A stretch of 56,555 bases of DNA from Desulfonatronovibrio sp. (GCA_003557865.1 PWNK01000060.1:1-56555); one strand, 5' to 3'; shown: positions 15,603 to 25,229, counted from the stretch's first letter. Numbers and translations are program-made. Notes: generated by a model from the letters alone, not told the origin.

Positions 15603-16352
15603 ATGATAAGGCTGCTGCCACTTATACTTTTGCTGGTCATGAGCTGCGCTCACACTTCTCGCCAGGACCAGTTCATCCCGCCAAGAGAGGTCCAGAGCCG
15701 TCTGGAGCTTGCTGAAAAATACCTGCTGGAGGCTGAGCCGAGGATGGCCATGGAGCAGTTGCGGATTGTCCGGAACAGCGCAAAGAACAATCCCACCCTT
15801 TATTTTTTCCAGGGAGTGGCATACGAGCTTCTCAATGACCTGGAATCATCAATAATGTCCTATGAACGGGCCGTAGATCTTCACCCTGACTACGGAGAAG
15901 CCTGGAACAATCTGGGACAGGTCAGGCAGGCTGCAGGAGAATATGAAGCAGCCCAGGCAGCATATGAACGGGCCCTGGCCCTGGATGATTACATGACTCC
16001 TGAATTCGCTGCCTATAATATGGCATCCCTCATGGCTGAACAGGGAAAGCTGGACATGGCTCTGGCATATTCCAGACTGGGACTTGAGAAAAACCGCCGC
16101 TACACGCCTCTTTACCAGCAAAGCGCCGACCTGTTGAGAACTACGGGCAGACTTGAGGAAGCGGTGGAAGTTCTTGAGATGGGTGTCCTGGCCAGGCCCG
16201 ACAGCCTGCGCTTAAGGATTATGCTGGCTGAAGAACTGATCCGGCTTGGCCGGGAAAATGAGGCCAGAAAATGGTTTGCCGGAATAATAGAAAATGCCCC
16301 AGACTCAAGTGAGGCAGAAACCGCTGCCCATTACCTGGAAGTCCTCAAATAA
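15603..16352 (+). CDS. TPR-repeat lipoprotein
   Basis: A 249-aa protein with a lipoprotein signal (MIRLLPLILLLVMSC, cysteine at residue 15). It is followed by about five TPR units, clearest in PTLYFFQGVAYELLNDLESS, AWNNLGQVRQAAGEYEAAQA and LYQQSADLLRTTGRLEEAVE. It looks like PilF/PilW-type pilotins or NlpI-like periplasmic scaffolds; the partner cannot be told. It lies 13 bp after hisG. The last 59 bp overlap the open frame of the next gene. Confidence 0.8.
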   Translation: MIRLLPLILLLVMSCAHTSRQDQFIPPREVQSRLELAEKYLLEAEPRMAMEQLRIVRNSAKNNPTLYFFQGVAYELLNDLESSIMSYERAVDLHPDYGEAWNNLGQVRQAAGEYEAAQAAYERALALDDYMTPEFAAYNMASLMAEQGKLDMALAYSRLGLEKNRRYTPLYQQSADLLRTTGRLEEAVEVLEMGVLARPDSLRLRIMLAEELIRLGRENEARKWFAGIIENAPDSSEAETAAHYLEVLK

Positions 16353-17706
16353 ACCAGGTTCACCGAGGATTCTCGGCATCAATCCATGGATTTATGACTT
16401 TGCTGCATACAATGTCTGGTCCCGTCCGGCCGGGCTGCTTACCTGCCTGGAAATGCTTTGGCGGGCGGGATGCCATACGGCTCTCATGGATCTCATGGAC
16501 AAGGAGCTGTCAGATGAACCATGGCCTGCAGTAAAGCCCTCCGGAAACGGACATTATCCCAAGGTTGGCCTGCCTAAACCCTTTCTCCTGAGACAGGTCC
16601 CCAGGCAGTACAGCAGGTACGGTATTGCAATCCAACGAGCTGAACAGGCTCTGCTTGATCTCCATCCAAAGCCTGACCTGATCCTGATTACTTCACTCAT
16701 GACCTACTGGTACCCAGGAATAATATCTGCCATAGAGATGGTCAGGAGAATACTTCCAGCCGCCCATATCTGCCTGGGAGGCATTTACGCGTCCCTGTGC
16801 TTTGAGCACGCCCTGAAGCTTGGTGCTGACTCGGTAATATCTGGCCCCATGGAACGTCCTGACAACTGGGCCAGAATCTGGGGGATTCTGGGCAAGCCCC
16901 CCCCTCACTTGCCCGAAAATGCAGGGATGATCCAGGATACTTCCCACTACCAGCGGCCAGATTTTTCCATAATCATCACTTCCAGGGGGTGTCCGTTCAA
17001 ATGTTCATATTGCGCTTCACCAAGACTGTACCCCTGCTTTTGCCAGGCCCGTCCCCAATGGGTAATTGCTCACATCAAGGCCGAATACGGAAGGGGAGTA
17101 AGAGATTTTTGTTTTTATGACGACGCCCTTCTGGTAAATCCAGAAAAAGTGCTTTACCCTGTCCTGGAGTTTATCATTGGCAGCGGTTACAGCCTGAGGC
17201 TGCATGCTCCCAATGCGCTCCATGTGAAGTATCTTACACCGGAAAGCTGCACACTTTTAAAAAAAGCCGGCCTGGTTACAGTCAGGCTGGGCCTGGAAAC
17301 CATAAACTTCACTGACAGGCGGGACTCCAAGCTTACGGATATGGAATGGCGCCAAGGCATATCCAACCTGCTTCAGGCCGGATTCTCTACAAACGAACTG
17401 GCCATATATGTTCTGGCCGGGATGCCTGGTCAGAAGGACCGGGATATTGAGCTGACGATGCGCGCATGCCTGAGCATGGGCATCAGGCCTGAGTTGAACC
17501 ATTACTCCCCTATTCCAGGAACCCCTCTTTTCTCAAGGGCCCTGGAGGAGTCGGACTACCCTCTGCAAGAACCTCTCTGGCACAACAATTCTCTATGGCC
17601 TTGTGTCAAGGGAGGGTTCTCCTGGGAAAAACAGAAGCACTGGAAGGAACTCAAACTCAAGCTTGCAGGTCATGGCCGAAGAAAAAGCTTTGCCCCAGGC
17701 CGTTAA
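16294..17706 (+). CDS. B12-binding-type radical SAM protein
   Basis: Up to 470 aa. Residues 25-190 resemble a degenerate cobalamin-binding domain (LLTCLEMLWRAGCHTALMDL ... ICLGGIYASLC). The radical SAM core begins at SRGCPFKCSYC (CxxxCxxC, near residues 235-242) and includes FCFYDDALLVNPEK, VRLGLETIN and VLAGMPGQ. The C-terminal part has the HYSPIPGTPLF motif typical of this class. The substrate is not predictable. The start is uncertain: ATG 16294 and GTG 16309 both overlap the lipoprotein gene by tens of bases, and homology really begins at about 16363 (RILGINPWIYDF), where only ATT is available. Confidence 0.85.
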   Translation: MPQTQVRQKPLPITWKSSNKPGSPRILGINPWIYDFAAYNVWSRPAGLLTCLEMLWRAGCHTALMDLMDKELSDEPWPAVKPSGNGHYPKVGLPKPFLLRQVPRQYSRYGIAIQRAEQALLDLHPKPDLILITSLMTYWYPGIISAIEMVRRILPAAHICLGGIYASLCFEHALKLGADSVISGPMERPDNWARIWGILGKPPPHLPENAGMIQDTSHYQRPDFSIIITSRGCPFKCSYCASPRLYPCFCQARPQWVIAHIKAEYGRGVRDFCFYDDALLVNPEKVLYPVLEFIIGSGYSLRLHAPNALHVKYLTPESCTLLKKAGLVTVRLGLETINFTDRRDSKLTDMEWRQGISNLLQAGFSTNELAIYVLAGMPGQKDRDIELTMRACLSMGIRPELNHYSPIPGTPLFSRALEESDYPLQEPLWHNNSLWPCVKGGFSWEKQKHWKELKLKLAGHGRRKSFAPGR

Positions 17707-17785
17707 CACCTTGCCTGCCAGCTTGCTGAACATGCCGTTTTATGGATTATTTCACCAGTTAGGCTTTAAACTACAAGGAGATATC

Positions 17786-17977
17786 ATGGCCACCATTATT
17801 TCTGAGGATAAAAATGTCCGCAGGGCTGTAAAATGGATTGGAGAAGAACTGCTGGAAGGCAAAAAAATAGACATACTGTTAACTGAAGCCGGAATGAGAT
17901 TCAATTTGAGCCCCAAACAGGAGCAGTTCGTAATCAAATTTTTCAAAAACTCCGACAAACCGCCCAAAACCGAATGA
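17786..17977 (+). CDS. Small acidic/basic protein, 63 aa, unknown
   Basis: I place the start at the ATG at 17786, which follows a strong AAGGAG at 7 nt; the frame is open far upstream but that part overlaps the radical SAM gene. The product is soluble, charged and probably helical (NVRRAVKWIGEELLEGKKID, then LSPKQEQFVIKFFKNS). I recognise no family. Its stop overlaps the lptF start by ATGA, so it is translationally coupled to lptF. The good ribosome site and coupling argue that it is a real gene. Confidence 0.7.
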   Translation: MATIISEDKNVRRAVKWIGEELLEGKKIDILLTEAGMRFNLSPKQEQFVIKFFKNSDKPPKTE

Positions 17978-19128
17978 AACTTCTGCATCGACAGATTCTC
18001 AAAGAGGTCTGTCTTATCTTTACGGTAACCCTGACCTCCATGATTTCTCTGATTGTCATTGGAAGAATGATCGATCTCAAGGAAATCTTTGTGGGGCAAA
18101 ATATTTCCGTATTGGATGTTATCAAGGCCTTCTTTTTTCTGGGACCCTCGTTTTTGGGCCTGGTCATCCCTATTGCCTGCATGCTCAGCATATTTTTGTG
18201 CTTTCTGAGAATGGCCAGCGACAGAGAACTGACAGCCTTGCAGGTCAGCGGAATATCCATCAAGAACCTGGTACTTTCTCCTCTTATTTTTTCCCTGCTT
18301 GCCTTCGGGGTTACTCTTTATGTTTCTATGCACCTGGTTTCCTGGGGCATGGACAATTTTAGAAAAACAGCCCTGGAAATGATCAAATCATCCACTGAGC
18401 TTTCCATTCAGCCAGGGGTATTTAATAAATTTCTGCCCGGCATGGCCATTTTTGCTCAGCAGTCCGACCTGGAAACCAGGAGCCTCATCAGTATTTTTAT
18501 CAGGGACGAAACAAGACAGGACAGTCCCCTGACCATTGTAGCCCCTAAAGGGAGGATCGTTACCGATACCGGGCAAGGCGAAATATTCTTCATTCTGGAA
18601 AATGGGAATATTTACAGACACAATCAAAGGGAAAACACGGTGGTTTCATTTGGCGAATACCGGATCAGGCTTGATCTGTTCGGCCTTTTGGGGGGCATTG
18701 AACTCCGTGACAAGGATCCCGAGGAAATGTCCTGGGCTGAGCTCGGCAGGGCAAAGATTGAAACTGAACCAGATACCAGGTCCTATCGCCTGCTGGTCCT
18801 GGAGCAACACAAAAGATTCGCATTGCCCCTGGCCTGCCTTATTCTTGGTTTTTTTTCAGTACCCCTGGGAATGACTCTTCAGGGGATGGGCAGAAACTGG
18901 GGGCTCTTCCTGGCCATCCTCTGCTTTCTTGTGTATTATAGTTTGTTTACCGCCATGTACAGCCTGGGGGAGATAGGAGTGATTCCACTGTCCATTGCCC
19001 TCTGGATCCCCAATGCCTTTTTTCTGTGTCTGGCCCTGGCCGGGTTTTATTTCTACAGCCTGGGAAGAGAGATTAATCTCAAATATTTGCTGCAATTCTC
19101 AAAGGGTGGCCATCAGCCGGCCTCTTAG
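17974..19128 (+). CDS. lptF: LPS export permease LptF
   Basis: A 384-aa inner-membrane protein of the YjgP/YjgQ family, part of the LptB2FG extractor that moves lipopolysaccharide from the inner membrane to the periplasmic bridge. Three N-terminal helices lie within residues 1-125, including FFFLGPSFLGLVIPIACML; the coupling region RMASDRELTALQVSGIS contacts LptB. A periplasmic beta-jellyroll spans about 130-270, and three more helices follow. The start overlaps the 63-aa gene. A short hairpin spans the stop codon. Confidence 0.93.
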   Translation: MKLLHRQILKEVCLIFTVTLTSMISLIVIGRMIDLKEIFVGQNISVLDVIKAFFFLGPSFLGLVIPIACMLSIFLCFLRMASDRELTALQVSGISIKNLVLSPLIFSLLAFGVTLYVSMHLVSWGMDNFRKTALEMIKSSTELSIQPGVFNKFLPGMAIFAQQSDLETRSLISIFIRDETRQDSPLTIVAPKGRIVTDTGQGEIFFILENGNIYRHNQRENTVVSFGEYRIRLDLFGLLGGIELRDKDPEEMSWAELGRAKIETEPDTRSYRLLVLEQHKRFALPLACLILGFFSVPLGMTLQGMGRNWGLFLAILCFLVYYSLFTAMYSLGEIGVIPLSIALWIPNAFFLCLALAGFYFYSLGREINLKYLLQFSKGGHQPAS

Positions 19129-19134
19129 CCGGCT
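19115..19134 (+). terminator. Short hairpin at the end of lptF
   Basis: AGCCGG at 19115-19120 pairs with CCGGCT at 19129-19134 across an 8-nt loop that contains the lptF stop, followed by only TTTCTGTT. It may weaken transcription into lptG rather than stop it. Confidence 0.3.
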
Positions 19135-19258
19135 TTCTGTTGCTCTAATCTCCAGGCTTGATCTCCCCGGCCAAGACCAGCCGAGAGGCAGGTTTGGCGT
19201 AAATCATCGTGGTAAATTGATCCAAGAAGTTTTCACCTAAACCAGGAAAATAAAAAAC

Positions 19259-20329
19259 ATGCTCTCCACCCTTAACCATTATCTTCTGCGCCAGAACCTT
19301 TTGTTAATGTTTATCATCCTTCTGTGCGGAATCGGTATTTATCTGGTGGTGGATCTCCTGGAACGGATCAATATCATTGTTGACTCCCAGGTTGGCCTAG
19401 ACGTCGCCCTGAAGTATTTCATATCCAAGCTGCCATTGATAATCTCCCAGATACTGCCGGCCATTTTCATGCTCTCGGTAATTGTCCAGATAGCCATTAT
19501 GTTTTACAATAACGAGATGCTCGCCCTTGAAAGCAACTCCATTTCCTTTTCCAGGACTGTGCTCTTTTTTATTTTTTATGCCTTTGTCTTTTTTCTAATG
19601 CTGCTTGTATTCTCCGAAACCCTCGGGGTCAGAGGTTACCAGGAAACAGAGAAAATATGGAATGTTGACATCAGGCAACGACAGGTGGAACAAAGAGAAA
19701 TCAATGACCTGTGGTTCAAGGACCAGCAAAGGATCATCTTTGTAAAAAAAGCCTGGCCTCAGCAGGGAAAGGGGAAAGGGCTGACCATATATGAACTCCA
19801 GGGAACAGACAGGATCAGGGAGATTGTTCAGGCGGATACATTCAAGGCTGCCCCCGGAAAATGGACCCTGCACAATCCTGTTCTTCTTAAGCCCCATGAA
19901 TTCAGGAGCTGGGAAAGGGATACGCTTGAGGTGCCTCTGAAGACCGACCTGACTTCATTTGCCTTGACAGATTCCAGGCTGCCGGTGGAAGCCAGGTCCA
20001 TATTCACTCTGGGCTCCCTCATTACCCAGTTGAAGGAAAGCGGATCAAATGTGGAAAAGCTGGCTACGGCCTGGCACAGCAAAATTGCCTATCCCTTTGC
20101 CCTGGTGGTTATGACTGTTCTTGGACTGGCCCTGGCCACAGTTTTCAGAAACATTTACATCCTGGTTACCTTGAGCCTGGTTATTGTCTTTTTGTACTAC
20201 ACGGTTTATGTGTTCGGGGTAAGCTATGCTGAAGAAGGCCTGATCGGTCCTTTCTGGGGTGCCTGGCTGGCGAATATTCTGTTCGGGACCCTGGGGATTG
20301 GCCATATCCTTTGGGCTGAGCGGTGCTGA
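19259..20329 (+). CDS. lptG: LPS export permease LptG
   Basis: A 356-aa YjgP/YjgQ-family membrane protein and the partner of LptF. It has the typical N-terminus LNHYLLRQNLLLMFIILLCG, further helices up to residue 115, the coupling motif YNNEMLALESNSISFSRT, a periplasmic jellyroll (about 125-260) and C-terminal helices. It lies 130 bp after lptF, with an AGGA 12 nt before the ATG. The assignment to LptG rather than LptF rests on gene order and the N-terminal sequence. It is convergent with engB 55 bp away. Confidence 0.9.
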   Translation: MLSTLNHYLLRQNLLLMFIILLCGIGIYLVVDLLERINIIVDSQVGLDVALKYFISKLPLIISQILPAIFMLSVIVQIAIMFYNNEMLALESNSISFSRTVLFFIFYAFVFFLMLLVFSETLGVRGYQETEKIWNVDIRQRQVEQREINDLWFKDQQRIIFVKKAWPQQGKGKGLTIYELQGTDRIREIVQADTFKAAPGKWTLHNPVLLKPHEFRSWERDTLEVPLKTDLTSFALTDSRLPVEARSIFTLGSLITQLKESGSNVEKLATAWHSKIAYPFALVVMTVLGLALATVFRNIYILVTLSLVIVFLYYTVYVFGVSYAEEGLIGPFWGAWLANILFGTLGIGHILWAERC

Positions 20330-20384
20330 TGGGTTGCGGTGGGACTCTATTCCCTGAAGTTCAACTTTTTTATACCGGACAAGG

Positions 20385-20969
20385 TCAGCTCCTGCCAGCA
20401 GCAGCCTGGACAATCCTGCTCCATAAATGCTCTCTGCCCAGGCCGGTTCGGGCTGAAAATACAACCGGTTCATAATCCAGCCCAAGGAGCTGATCCCAGA
20501 TCCTCCTGATATGTTCAAGATGACTCTGCCGGCACTTGTCAGCCTTGGTCATAACCGGGATCAGCTCCAGGTTGAAAGCCCTGGCGAACTGGACCAGTTC
20601 CAGGTCCAGAACCTGGGGTTTATGCCGGGAATCCAGCAGCAGAACAACAGCCCTGAGCCCTGATGAGCCCTGAAAGTAGGTTTGGATGAGCCGCCTGAAC
20701 TTTTCGCGTTCGGACCTCGAGCATCTGGCATAGCCGTACCCTGGGAGGTCAACCAGGTAAAAACTGTCCGGCTGCACCAGGTAAAAATTGATACTTCTGG
20801 TCTTGCCGGGAGTAGAGCTGGTTTTGGCAAGACTTTTCCGGCCTGCCAGGGAGTTGATCAGGGAAGATTTACCCACATTAGATCTGCCGGCCATGGCCAC
20901 CTGAGGCAGGTCAAGTCCCGGCAGCTGCCCCGGATCATATGCGGTTTTTTCCAGTTTAAGCTTGCGCAT
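20385..20969 (-). CDS. engB: Ribosome biogenesis GTPase YsxC/EngB
   Basis: A 194-aa small GTPase for large-subunit assembly. The G1 motif is GRSNVGKSSLIN, G3 DLPGYGYA, G4 TKADK and G5 SART; the switch region STPGKTRSINFY is diagnostic of the family. The start ATG at 20969 has only a weak ribosome site. It stands alone on the minus strand, convergent with lptG and divergent from the lipoprotein gene at 21048. Confidence 0.95.
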   Translation of the reverse strand: MRKLKLEKTAYDPGQLPGLDLPQVAMAGRSNVGKSSLINSLAGRKSLAKTSSTPGKTRSINFYLVQPDSFYLVDLPGYGYARCSRSEREKFRRLIQTYFQGSSGLRAVVLLLDSRHKPQVLDLELVQFARAFNLELIPVMTKADKCRQSHLEHIRRIWDQLLGLDYEPVVFSARTGLGREHLWSRIVQAAAGRS

Positions 20970-21047
20970 CTGTATTCTTTGAAAGGATGCGGGCTTTCTA
21001 AGCCAATTGGTCTTTATTGTAAACTGCCGTCAACTCCAGGAGGAAAT

Positions 21048-21866
21048 ATGAAGTACACAATTATTATTGCCTTGGCCCTTTTCATTATTTCCTGTAAAAA
21101 TCAGGAAGTGGCAGACATGTTTTACCCTGAACCTCCTTACATGAGCATTGAGAAACATGCTGAAATTAATATCAGGATAAGCAGTTACGACCAGGAACTT
21201 ATCTCCGGGACAGGGCCTGCTTTTCAGAGCAGGGCCGCACAAGAGTGCTTTGTACGCACTGCAAGGCAGGTACTCCAGATGCAGCCGCTGTTAAAGGCCG
21301 GCCTGACTGCTGATGTGCACCTCAATTCAAGGCTCTTGGAATTTCATGGGGCCATAAAACCTCAAAAGGCCCCTTTGACCGACTTTCTGGTTCATGACTT
21401 CCAGTGTTCTCTAAGCATCCTTCCTCACTATAACCTGGCAGGAATCATTTCCGGACTTGAAGAACAAAGGACCATTGCAGCCAGAGGCGATCGGGTGGCG
21501 CTGACTCTTTTCAGCGACTCTCCCCCTGATCTTCCGGCATATTTCGTTATCGGCCGCGGGACAACTGAACAGGGAGTCAACTTGATAAAAGTATTCGGGT
21601 CAGGCCGAATAATCCAGATAGTTGGAGAAGCCTTTGATCCTCAGAATCCGCAGGAAAAACTGATCATGGCACAGGGCATGATTATGGAGACCAATCATGA
21701 AGTAGCCAAGGACGACCTTATCTTCCTGTCCCTGCTGGATGTTACCGCAATTTCGGCTTATGAAGAGACCCCTCCCGCACCTGCTGAGCCCACCCCCACC
21801 GAAGACGAGGTGTGGGTAAGGCCGGAAATAAGAGAACCTGCACCTGCTCCTTCAGAGATGAAATAG
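21048..21866 (+). CDS. Lipoprotein of unknown function
   Basis: A 272-aa protein starting at ATG 21048 behind a strong AGGAGGAAAT. Residues 1-16 form a lipoprotein signal (MKYTIIIALALFIISC). The rest is a mixed alpha/beta body with no family I recognise; visible blocks are QSRAAQECFVRTARQVLQM, FGSGRIIQIVGEAFDPQNPQ and NHEVAKDDLIFLSLLDVTAI. The C-terminal 35 residues are rich in Pro, Glu and Ala (PPAPAEPTPTEDE). The FDPQNP and NHEVAKDDLIF blocks recall proteins that extend LysM or flagellar-type scaffolds, but this is weak. It lies 2 bp before aroQ. Confidence 0.7.
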   Translation: MKYTIIIALALFIISCKNQEVADMFYPEPPYMSIEKHAEINIRISSYDQELISGTGPAFQSRAAQECFVRTARQVLQMQPLLKAGLTADVHLNSRLLEFHGAIKPQKAPLTDFLVHDFQCSLSILPHYNLAGIISGLEEQRTIAARGDRVALTLFSDSPPDLPAYFVIGRGTTEQGVNLIKVFGSGRIIQIVGEAFDPQNPQEKLIMAQGMIMETNHEVAKDDLIFLSLLDVTAISAYEETPPAPAEPTPTEDEVWVRPEIREPAPAPSEMK

Positions 21867-21868
21867 TC

Positions 21869-22345
21869 ATGGACAGCTCTTTTTACAAAATCCTGGTGGT
21901 CAACGGACCAAACCTGAAGTTTATCGGGAAGCGGGATACTCAGGTTTACGGATTTGACAGCATTTACGATCTGCATGACATCCTGAATGCTAACTATAAG
22001 GATCTTATTTCCCGGGTGAGCATGGAAATTTTCCAGGCCAATGGTGAAGGGGCAATTATAGACAGGCTGGAAAAAGCCTGGCAAAGCAAGGTTTATGGAA
22101 TGGTAATCAATCCTGGAGCATATACTCATACCAGCCTGGCCCTGGCCGACTGCCTTGGATGGATCCGCATCCCCTATGTGGAAGTGCATCTAAGCAATAT
22201 CTGGTCCAGGGATACCATCAGACATCAAAGCCTTACCGCCCGGCACAGCCTGGGTGTGATTGCCGGGTTCGGGATAATGAGCTATGTTTATGGCCTGCAG
22301 GCTCTTGTTGATTTTCTTGATAATGATCAAAAGACGGGAAGCTGA
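21869..22345 (+). CDS. aroQ: 3-Dehydroquinate dehydratase, type II
   Basis: A 158-aa enzyme of the shikimate pathway. Family blocks are VVNGPNLKFIGKRDTQVYG (the usual arginine and tyrosine present; the normal LLG is FIG), QANGEGAIIDRL, INPGAYTHTSLALADCL, and VEVHLSNIWSRDTIRHQSL with the catalytic histidine neighbourhood. The ATG at 21869 begins 2 bp after the lipoprotein stop. The departures from consensus in the first block are modest and the active-site residues remain. Confidence 0.9.
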   Translation: MDSSFYKILVVNGPNLKFIGKRDTQVYGFDSIYDLHDILNANYKDLISRVSMEIFQANGEGAIIDRLEKAWQSKVYGMVINPGAYTHTSLALADCLGWIRIPYVEVHLSNIWSRDTIRHQSLTARHSLGVIAGFGIMSYVYGLQALVDFLDNDQKTGS

Positions 22346-22465
22346 ATCAAGATGTAAAGCCGGATATAGAAGCTGACCTTCAACGCCCTGCATATGGCTG
22401 AAAACAATTTGATGACGCAAAATAAATACTGGCATTCAAGGCAAAGTTTTCTCGGAGGATAATTA

Positions 22466-23029
22466 ATGCTATCAACAACTGATTTTCGTCGCGGACTGAA
22501 AATTGAACTGGATAATACGCCCTATGAGATCGTTGACTTCCTGCATGTCAAACCCGGCAAGGGAGGAGCCTTCGTTCGAACCAAGCTCAAAAACCTGCTG
22601 ACTGGAGGTGCCATAGACCAGACCTTTCGTTCCGGCGAAAAAGTCGGCAAGCCCGACATGGAAACCAGAGACATGCAGTATCTCTACCATGACGGCAGCG
22701 GATATGTTTTCATGGATATGAGCACTTACGAACAGATCGCCATCCAGGACGAGAGCATGGGCGAGAAAGGAGGCTTTCTCAAGGACGGTCAGACTGTAAA
22801 GGCTCTTTTCTACAATGGCCAGCCCCTGGACATTGATTTACCGGCAGCGGTTCTGCTCAGGATACAGACAACCGAGCCGGGGATAAAGGGAGACACCGTA
22901 TCCGGGGCTTCCAAGCCTGCAACCCTGGAGACCGGGGTCGTGGTCAGCGTGCCCCTGTTTATTAACGAGGGAGATATAATCAAGGTTGACACCCGCTCCA
23001 GACAGTACCTGGGCAGGGAATCGGCCTGA
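22466..23029 (+). CDS. efp: Translation elongation factor P
   Basis: A 187-aa three-domain factor that relieves ribosomes stalled at polyproline. The tip loop is [13 protein letters not shown], with a lysine at the modification site (residue 34), as in the EpmA/EpmB-dependent type rather than the arginine (rhamnosylated) type. Other blocks are [15 protein letters not shown] and [32 protein letters not shown] precedes the ATG. No modification enzyme gene is in the window. Confidence 0.97.
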   Translation: MLSTTDFRRGLKIELDNTPYEIVDFLHVKPGKGGAFVRTKLKNLLTGGAIDQTFRSGEKVGKPDMETRDMQYLYHDGSGYVFMDMSTYEQIAIQDESMGEKGGFLKDGQTVKALFYNGQPLDIDLPAAVLLRIQTTEPGIKGDTVSGASKPATLETGVVVSVPLFINEGDIIKVDTRSRQYLGRESA

Positions 23030-23087
23030 TCTGATTTCTGAATAAAGATCTGCCTTACAGATCCAACCCATGGACAGCTGATTTATT

Positions 23088-25229
23088 ATGGACGGAAGCA
23101 GGTTGCTAAGAGAAATCCCGGCCCTGGCCCTGCTGTTTGTGGCCATCTTTCTGGGAGTCAGTCTTCTGGGCTTTTCTCCGGGTGACCCCACCTTCAACCA
23201 TCATCCGGGTCCTGCCCACGAGGTCCACAACCCCGCGGGGACCGCCGGGGCATATGCCGGAGGAACCTTTGTCGAGCTTTTTGGCACTGGCTCTTTTATC
23301 TGGCCTGTTGCGCTTGGATACCTTTCCCTGATTCTTTTCAGGCCTTCAGTCAAAGCCAAATGGTGGCGATGGGCAGGTTTCGTTTTGCTCTATATTTCTT
23401 TTTTGGTATGGGCTGAATTCCCTTTTATAAAAGACAATTTTTCAATTTCCGGCATATCCGGGGGTGGCTTTTTAGGGTTGACCATCTTTTCACTGGCCTT
23501 TTCGATCCTGTATTTCTGGGGGACCTTAATCACCAACTCCTTTCTTTCTTTGCTTGGTCTGCAGCTGGTAACAGGTTTTTCATGGGCCTTTCTCTTTTCC
23601 AAGGCCGGCATGGCGGTTGCCGAATCCAACTTAAGCGGAACAATGCGCCACCTGAAAAATAATCAATGGAGCCATCAAAAGACAAGCCCTGCCTGCGACA
23701 AGAGAAAACAGGTTCATCCCTCTTCTCAGGAAAGACGACCTGCAGCTGAATCACAGACTGCCTCAGCTGCAAAAATCAAACAAAGCGACCTGCTTAATCA
23801 ATCCTTTCCTCCGCTGGACCTGCTCTCAACTCCCCAAGTTGACGGTCTCAAAATGGACCAGAACCGTTTGAACGAAATGTCTCAGGTCCTTAAGTCCTGC
23901 CTGGAAGATTTTTCTGTCCAGGGTGAGGTGCACAAGGTTCTTCCCGGCCCGGTGGTAACCATGTTTGAGTTCAAACCTGCCCCGGGAATAAAGATCAGCC
24001 GCGTTGCAGGACTAAATGATGACCTGGCTCTTGCCCTCAAAGCATCCGCAGTCAGGATAGTGGCCCCCCTTCCGGGCAAGGACACCATTGGAGTGGAAAT
24101 TCCAAATGAGCACAAGGAGATGGTTTATTTGCGGGAAATCCTTGAAGCTCCGGTTTTTTCCCGGTCCAGATTCAAGCTTCCCCTGGCAGTTGGCAAGGAC
24201 ATACAGGGAAATCCCAGAGTTGAGGATCTGGCACGAATGCCGCACCTTCTGGTGGCAGGAGCTACGGGTGCCGGGAAAAGCGTGTGCCTCAACTCTCTTA
24301 TCCTCAGCCTGTTGTTCAGGTATTCGCCTCAAGAACTGAAATTTTTGCTTATTGATCCCAAACGAATTGAGCTTGCAGTTTACAATGACCTTCCTCACCT
24401 GGTTCACCCTGTGGTAACTGACATGAACCTGGCTAAAAACGCCCTGGACTGGGCTGTTTTCGAAATGGAAAACAGGTATGACCGGATGGCAAGGCTCAGT
24501 GTCCGCAATATTGAAGGTTACAACCAAAAGCTGGCTGCCTTTTCCGGACAGATGCCTGAAGGCCTGGAAGATCTGGAACCTATGCCGTACCTGGTTCTGA
24601 TCATTGACGAAATGGCAGACCTGATGCTCACTTCCGGCAAGGAAGTAGAAATGGATATTGTGCGCCTGGCACAGCTGGCCAGAGCATCAGGGATACACAT
24701 CATCCTCGCCACCCAGAGACCTTCGGTTGACGTCGTCACCGGAATAATCAAGGCAAATTTTCCCTCCAGAATAGCCTTTCAGGTCAGTTCCAGGCATGAC
24801 TCCAGAACCATCCTTGACTCCATCGGAGCTGAATACCTTCTCGGACACGGGGACATGCTGTTCAAAAGCAGCGGAGGTCAGCTGCAGCGAGCCCATGGCG
24901 CATTTGTGGACGAAGATGAGATTGCCAGGGTGGTCGGATTCTGGAAAAGCAAGGCAAACCCTGATTTTGATCTTGATTTTACTGACTGGAAAAAAAATGA
25001 CTCTCCTGGTAGCAAGGAAAACGGAGGAAACGACCCGGTCATTGATGATCCCAAGTATGCTCAGGCTGTGGAATTCATAATGGATCAGGGTAAAGGCTCC
25101 ATTTCACTTATTCAGAGGCGCTTTCGCGTCGGATACAACAAAGCGGCCCTGTTTATCGAACAAATGGAAAAGGATGGCATTCTTGGTCCTCCTGACGGAA
25201 GCAGGCCGAGACAGGTTCTGAAAAAGTAG
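23088..25229 (+). CDS. ftsK: DNA translocase FtsK
   Basis: A 713-aa membrane-anchored motor that clears chromosome ends from the septum and activates XerCD. The N-terminal 185 residues carry four membrane helices. After a linker, the alpha/beta motor (residues 260-600) has GATGAGKSVCLN (Walker A near 392), LVLIIDEMADLM (Walker B) and LATQRPSVDVVTG. The gamma winged-helix domain that reads KOPS lies at the C-terminus (YAQAVEFIMDQGKGSISLIQ ... NKAALFIEQMEKDGI). Four rather than more helices and a short linker make this the compact SpoIIIE/FtsK form. Confidence 0.96.
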   Translation: MDGSRLLREIPALALLFVAIFLGVSLLGFSPGDPTFNHHPGPAHEVHNPAGTAGAYAGGTFVELFGTGSFIWPVALGYLSLILFRPSVKAKWWRWAGFVLLYISFLVWAEFPFIKDNFSISGISGGGFLGLTIFSLAFSILYFWGTLITNSFLSLLGLQLVTGFSWAFLFSKAGMAVAESNLSGTMRHLKNNQWSHQKTSPACDKRKQVHPSSQERRPAAESQTASAAKIKQSDLLNQSFPPLDLLSTPQVDGLKMDQNRLNEMSQVLKSCLEDFSVQGEVHKVLPGPVVTMFEFKPAPGIKISRVAGLNDDLALALKASAVRIVAPLPGKDTIGVEIPNEHKEMVYLREILEAPVFSRSRFKLPLAVGKDIQGNPRVEDLARMPHLLVAGATGAGKSVCLNSLILSLLFRYSPQELKFLLIDPKRIELAVYNDLPHLVHPVVTDMNLAKNALDWAVFEMENRYDRMARLSVRNIEGYNQKLAAFSGQMPEGLEDLEPMPYLVLIIDEMADLMLTSGKEVEMDIVRLAQLARASGIHIILATQRPSVDVVTGIIKANFPSRIAFQVSSRHDSRTILDSIGAEYLLGHGDMLFKSSGGQLQRAHGAFVDEDEIARVVGFWKSKANPDFDLDFTDWKKNDSPGSKENGGNDPVIDDPKYAQAVEFIMDQGKGSISLIQRRFRVGYNKAALFIEQMEKDGILGPPDGSRPRQVLKK

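Noticed and set aside
16353-16390. Possible ATT start of the radical SAM gene near its first homologous residues
   Set aside because: Only a weak GAGG precedes it; ATG 16294 or GTG 16309 are more usual, so the choice is left open in the feature.
20682-21047. Open frame upstream of the 272-aa lipoprotein, giving a 394-aa reading
   Set aside because: It runs antisense through engB; the AGGAGG and lipoprotein signal place the start at 21048.
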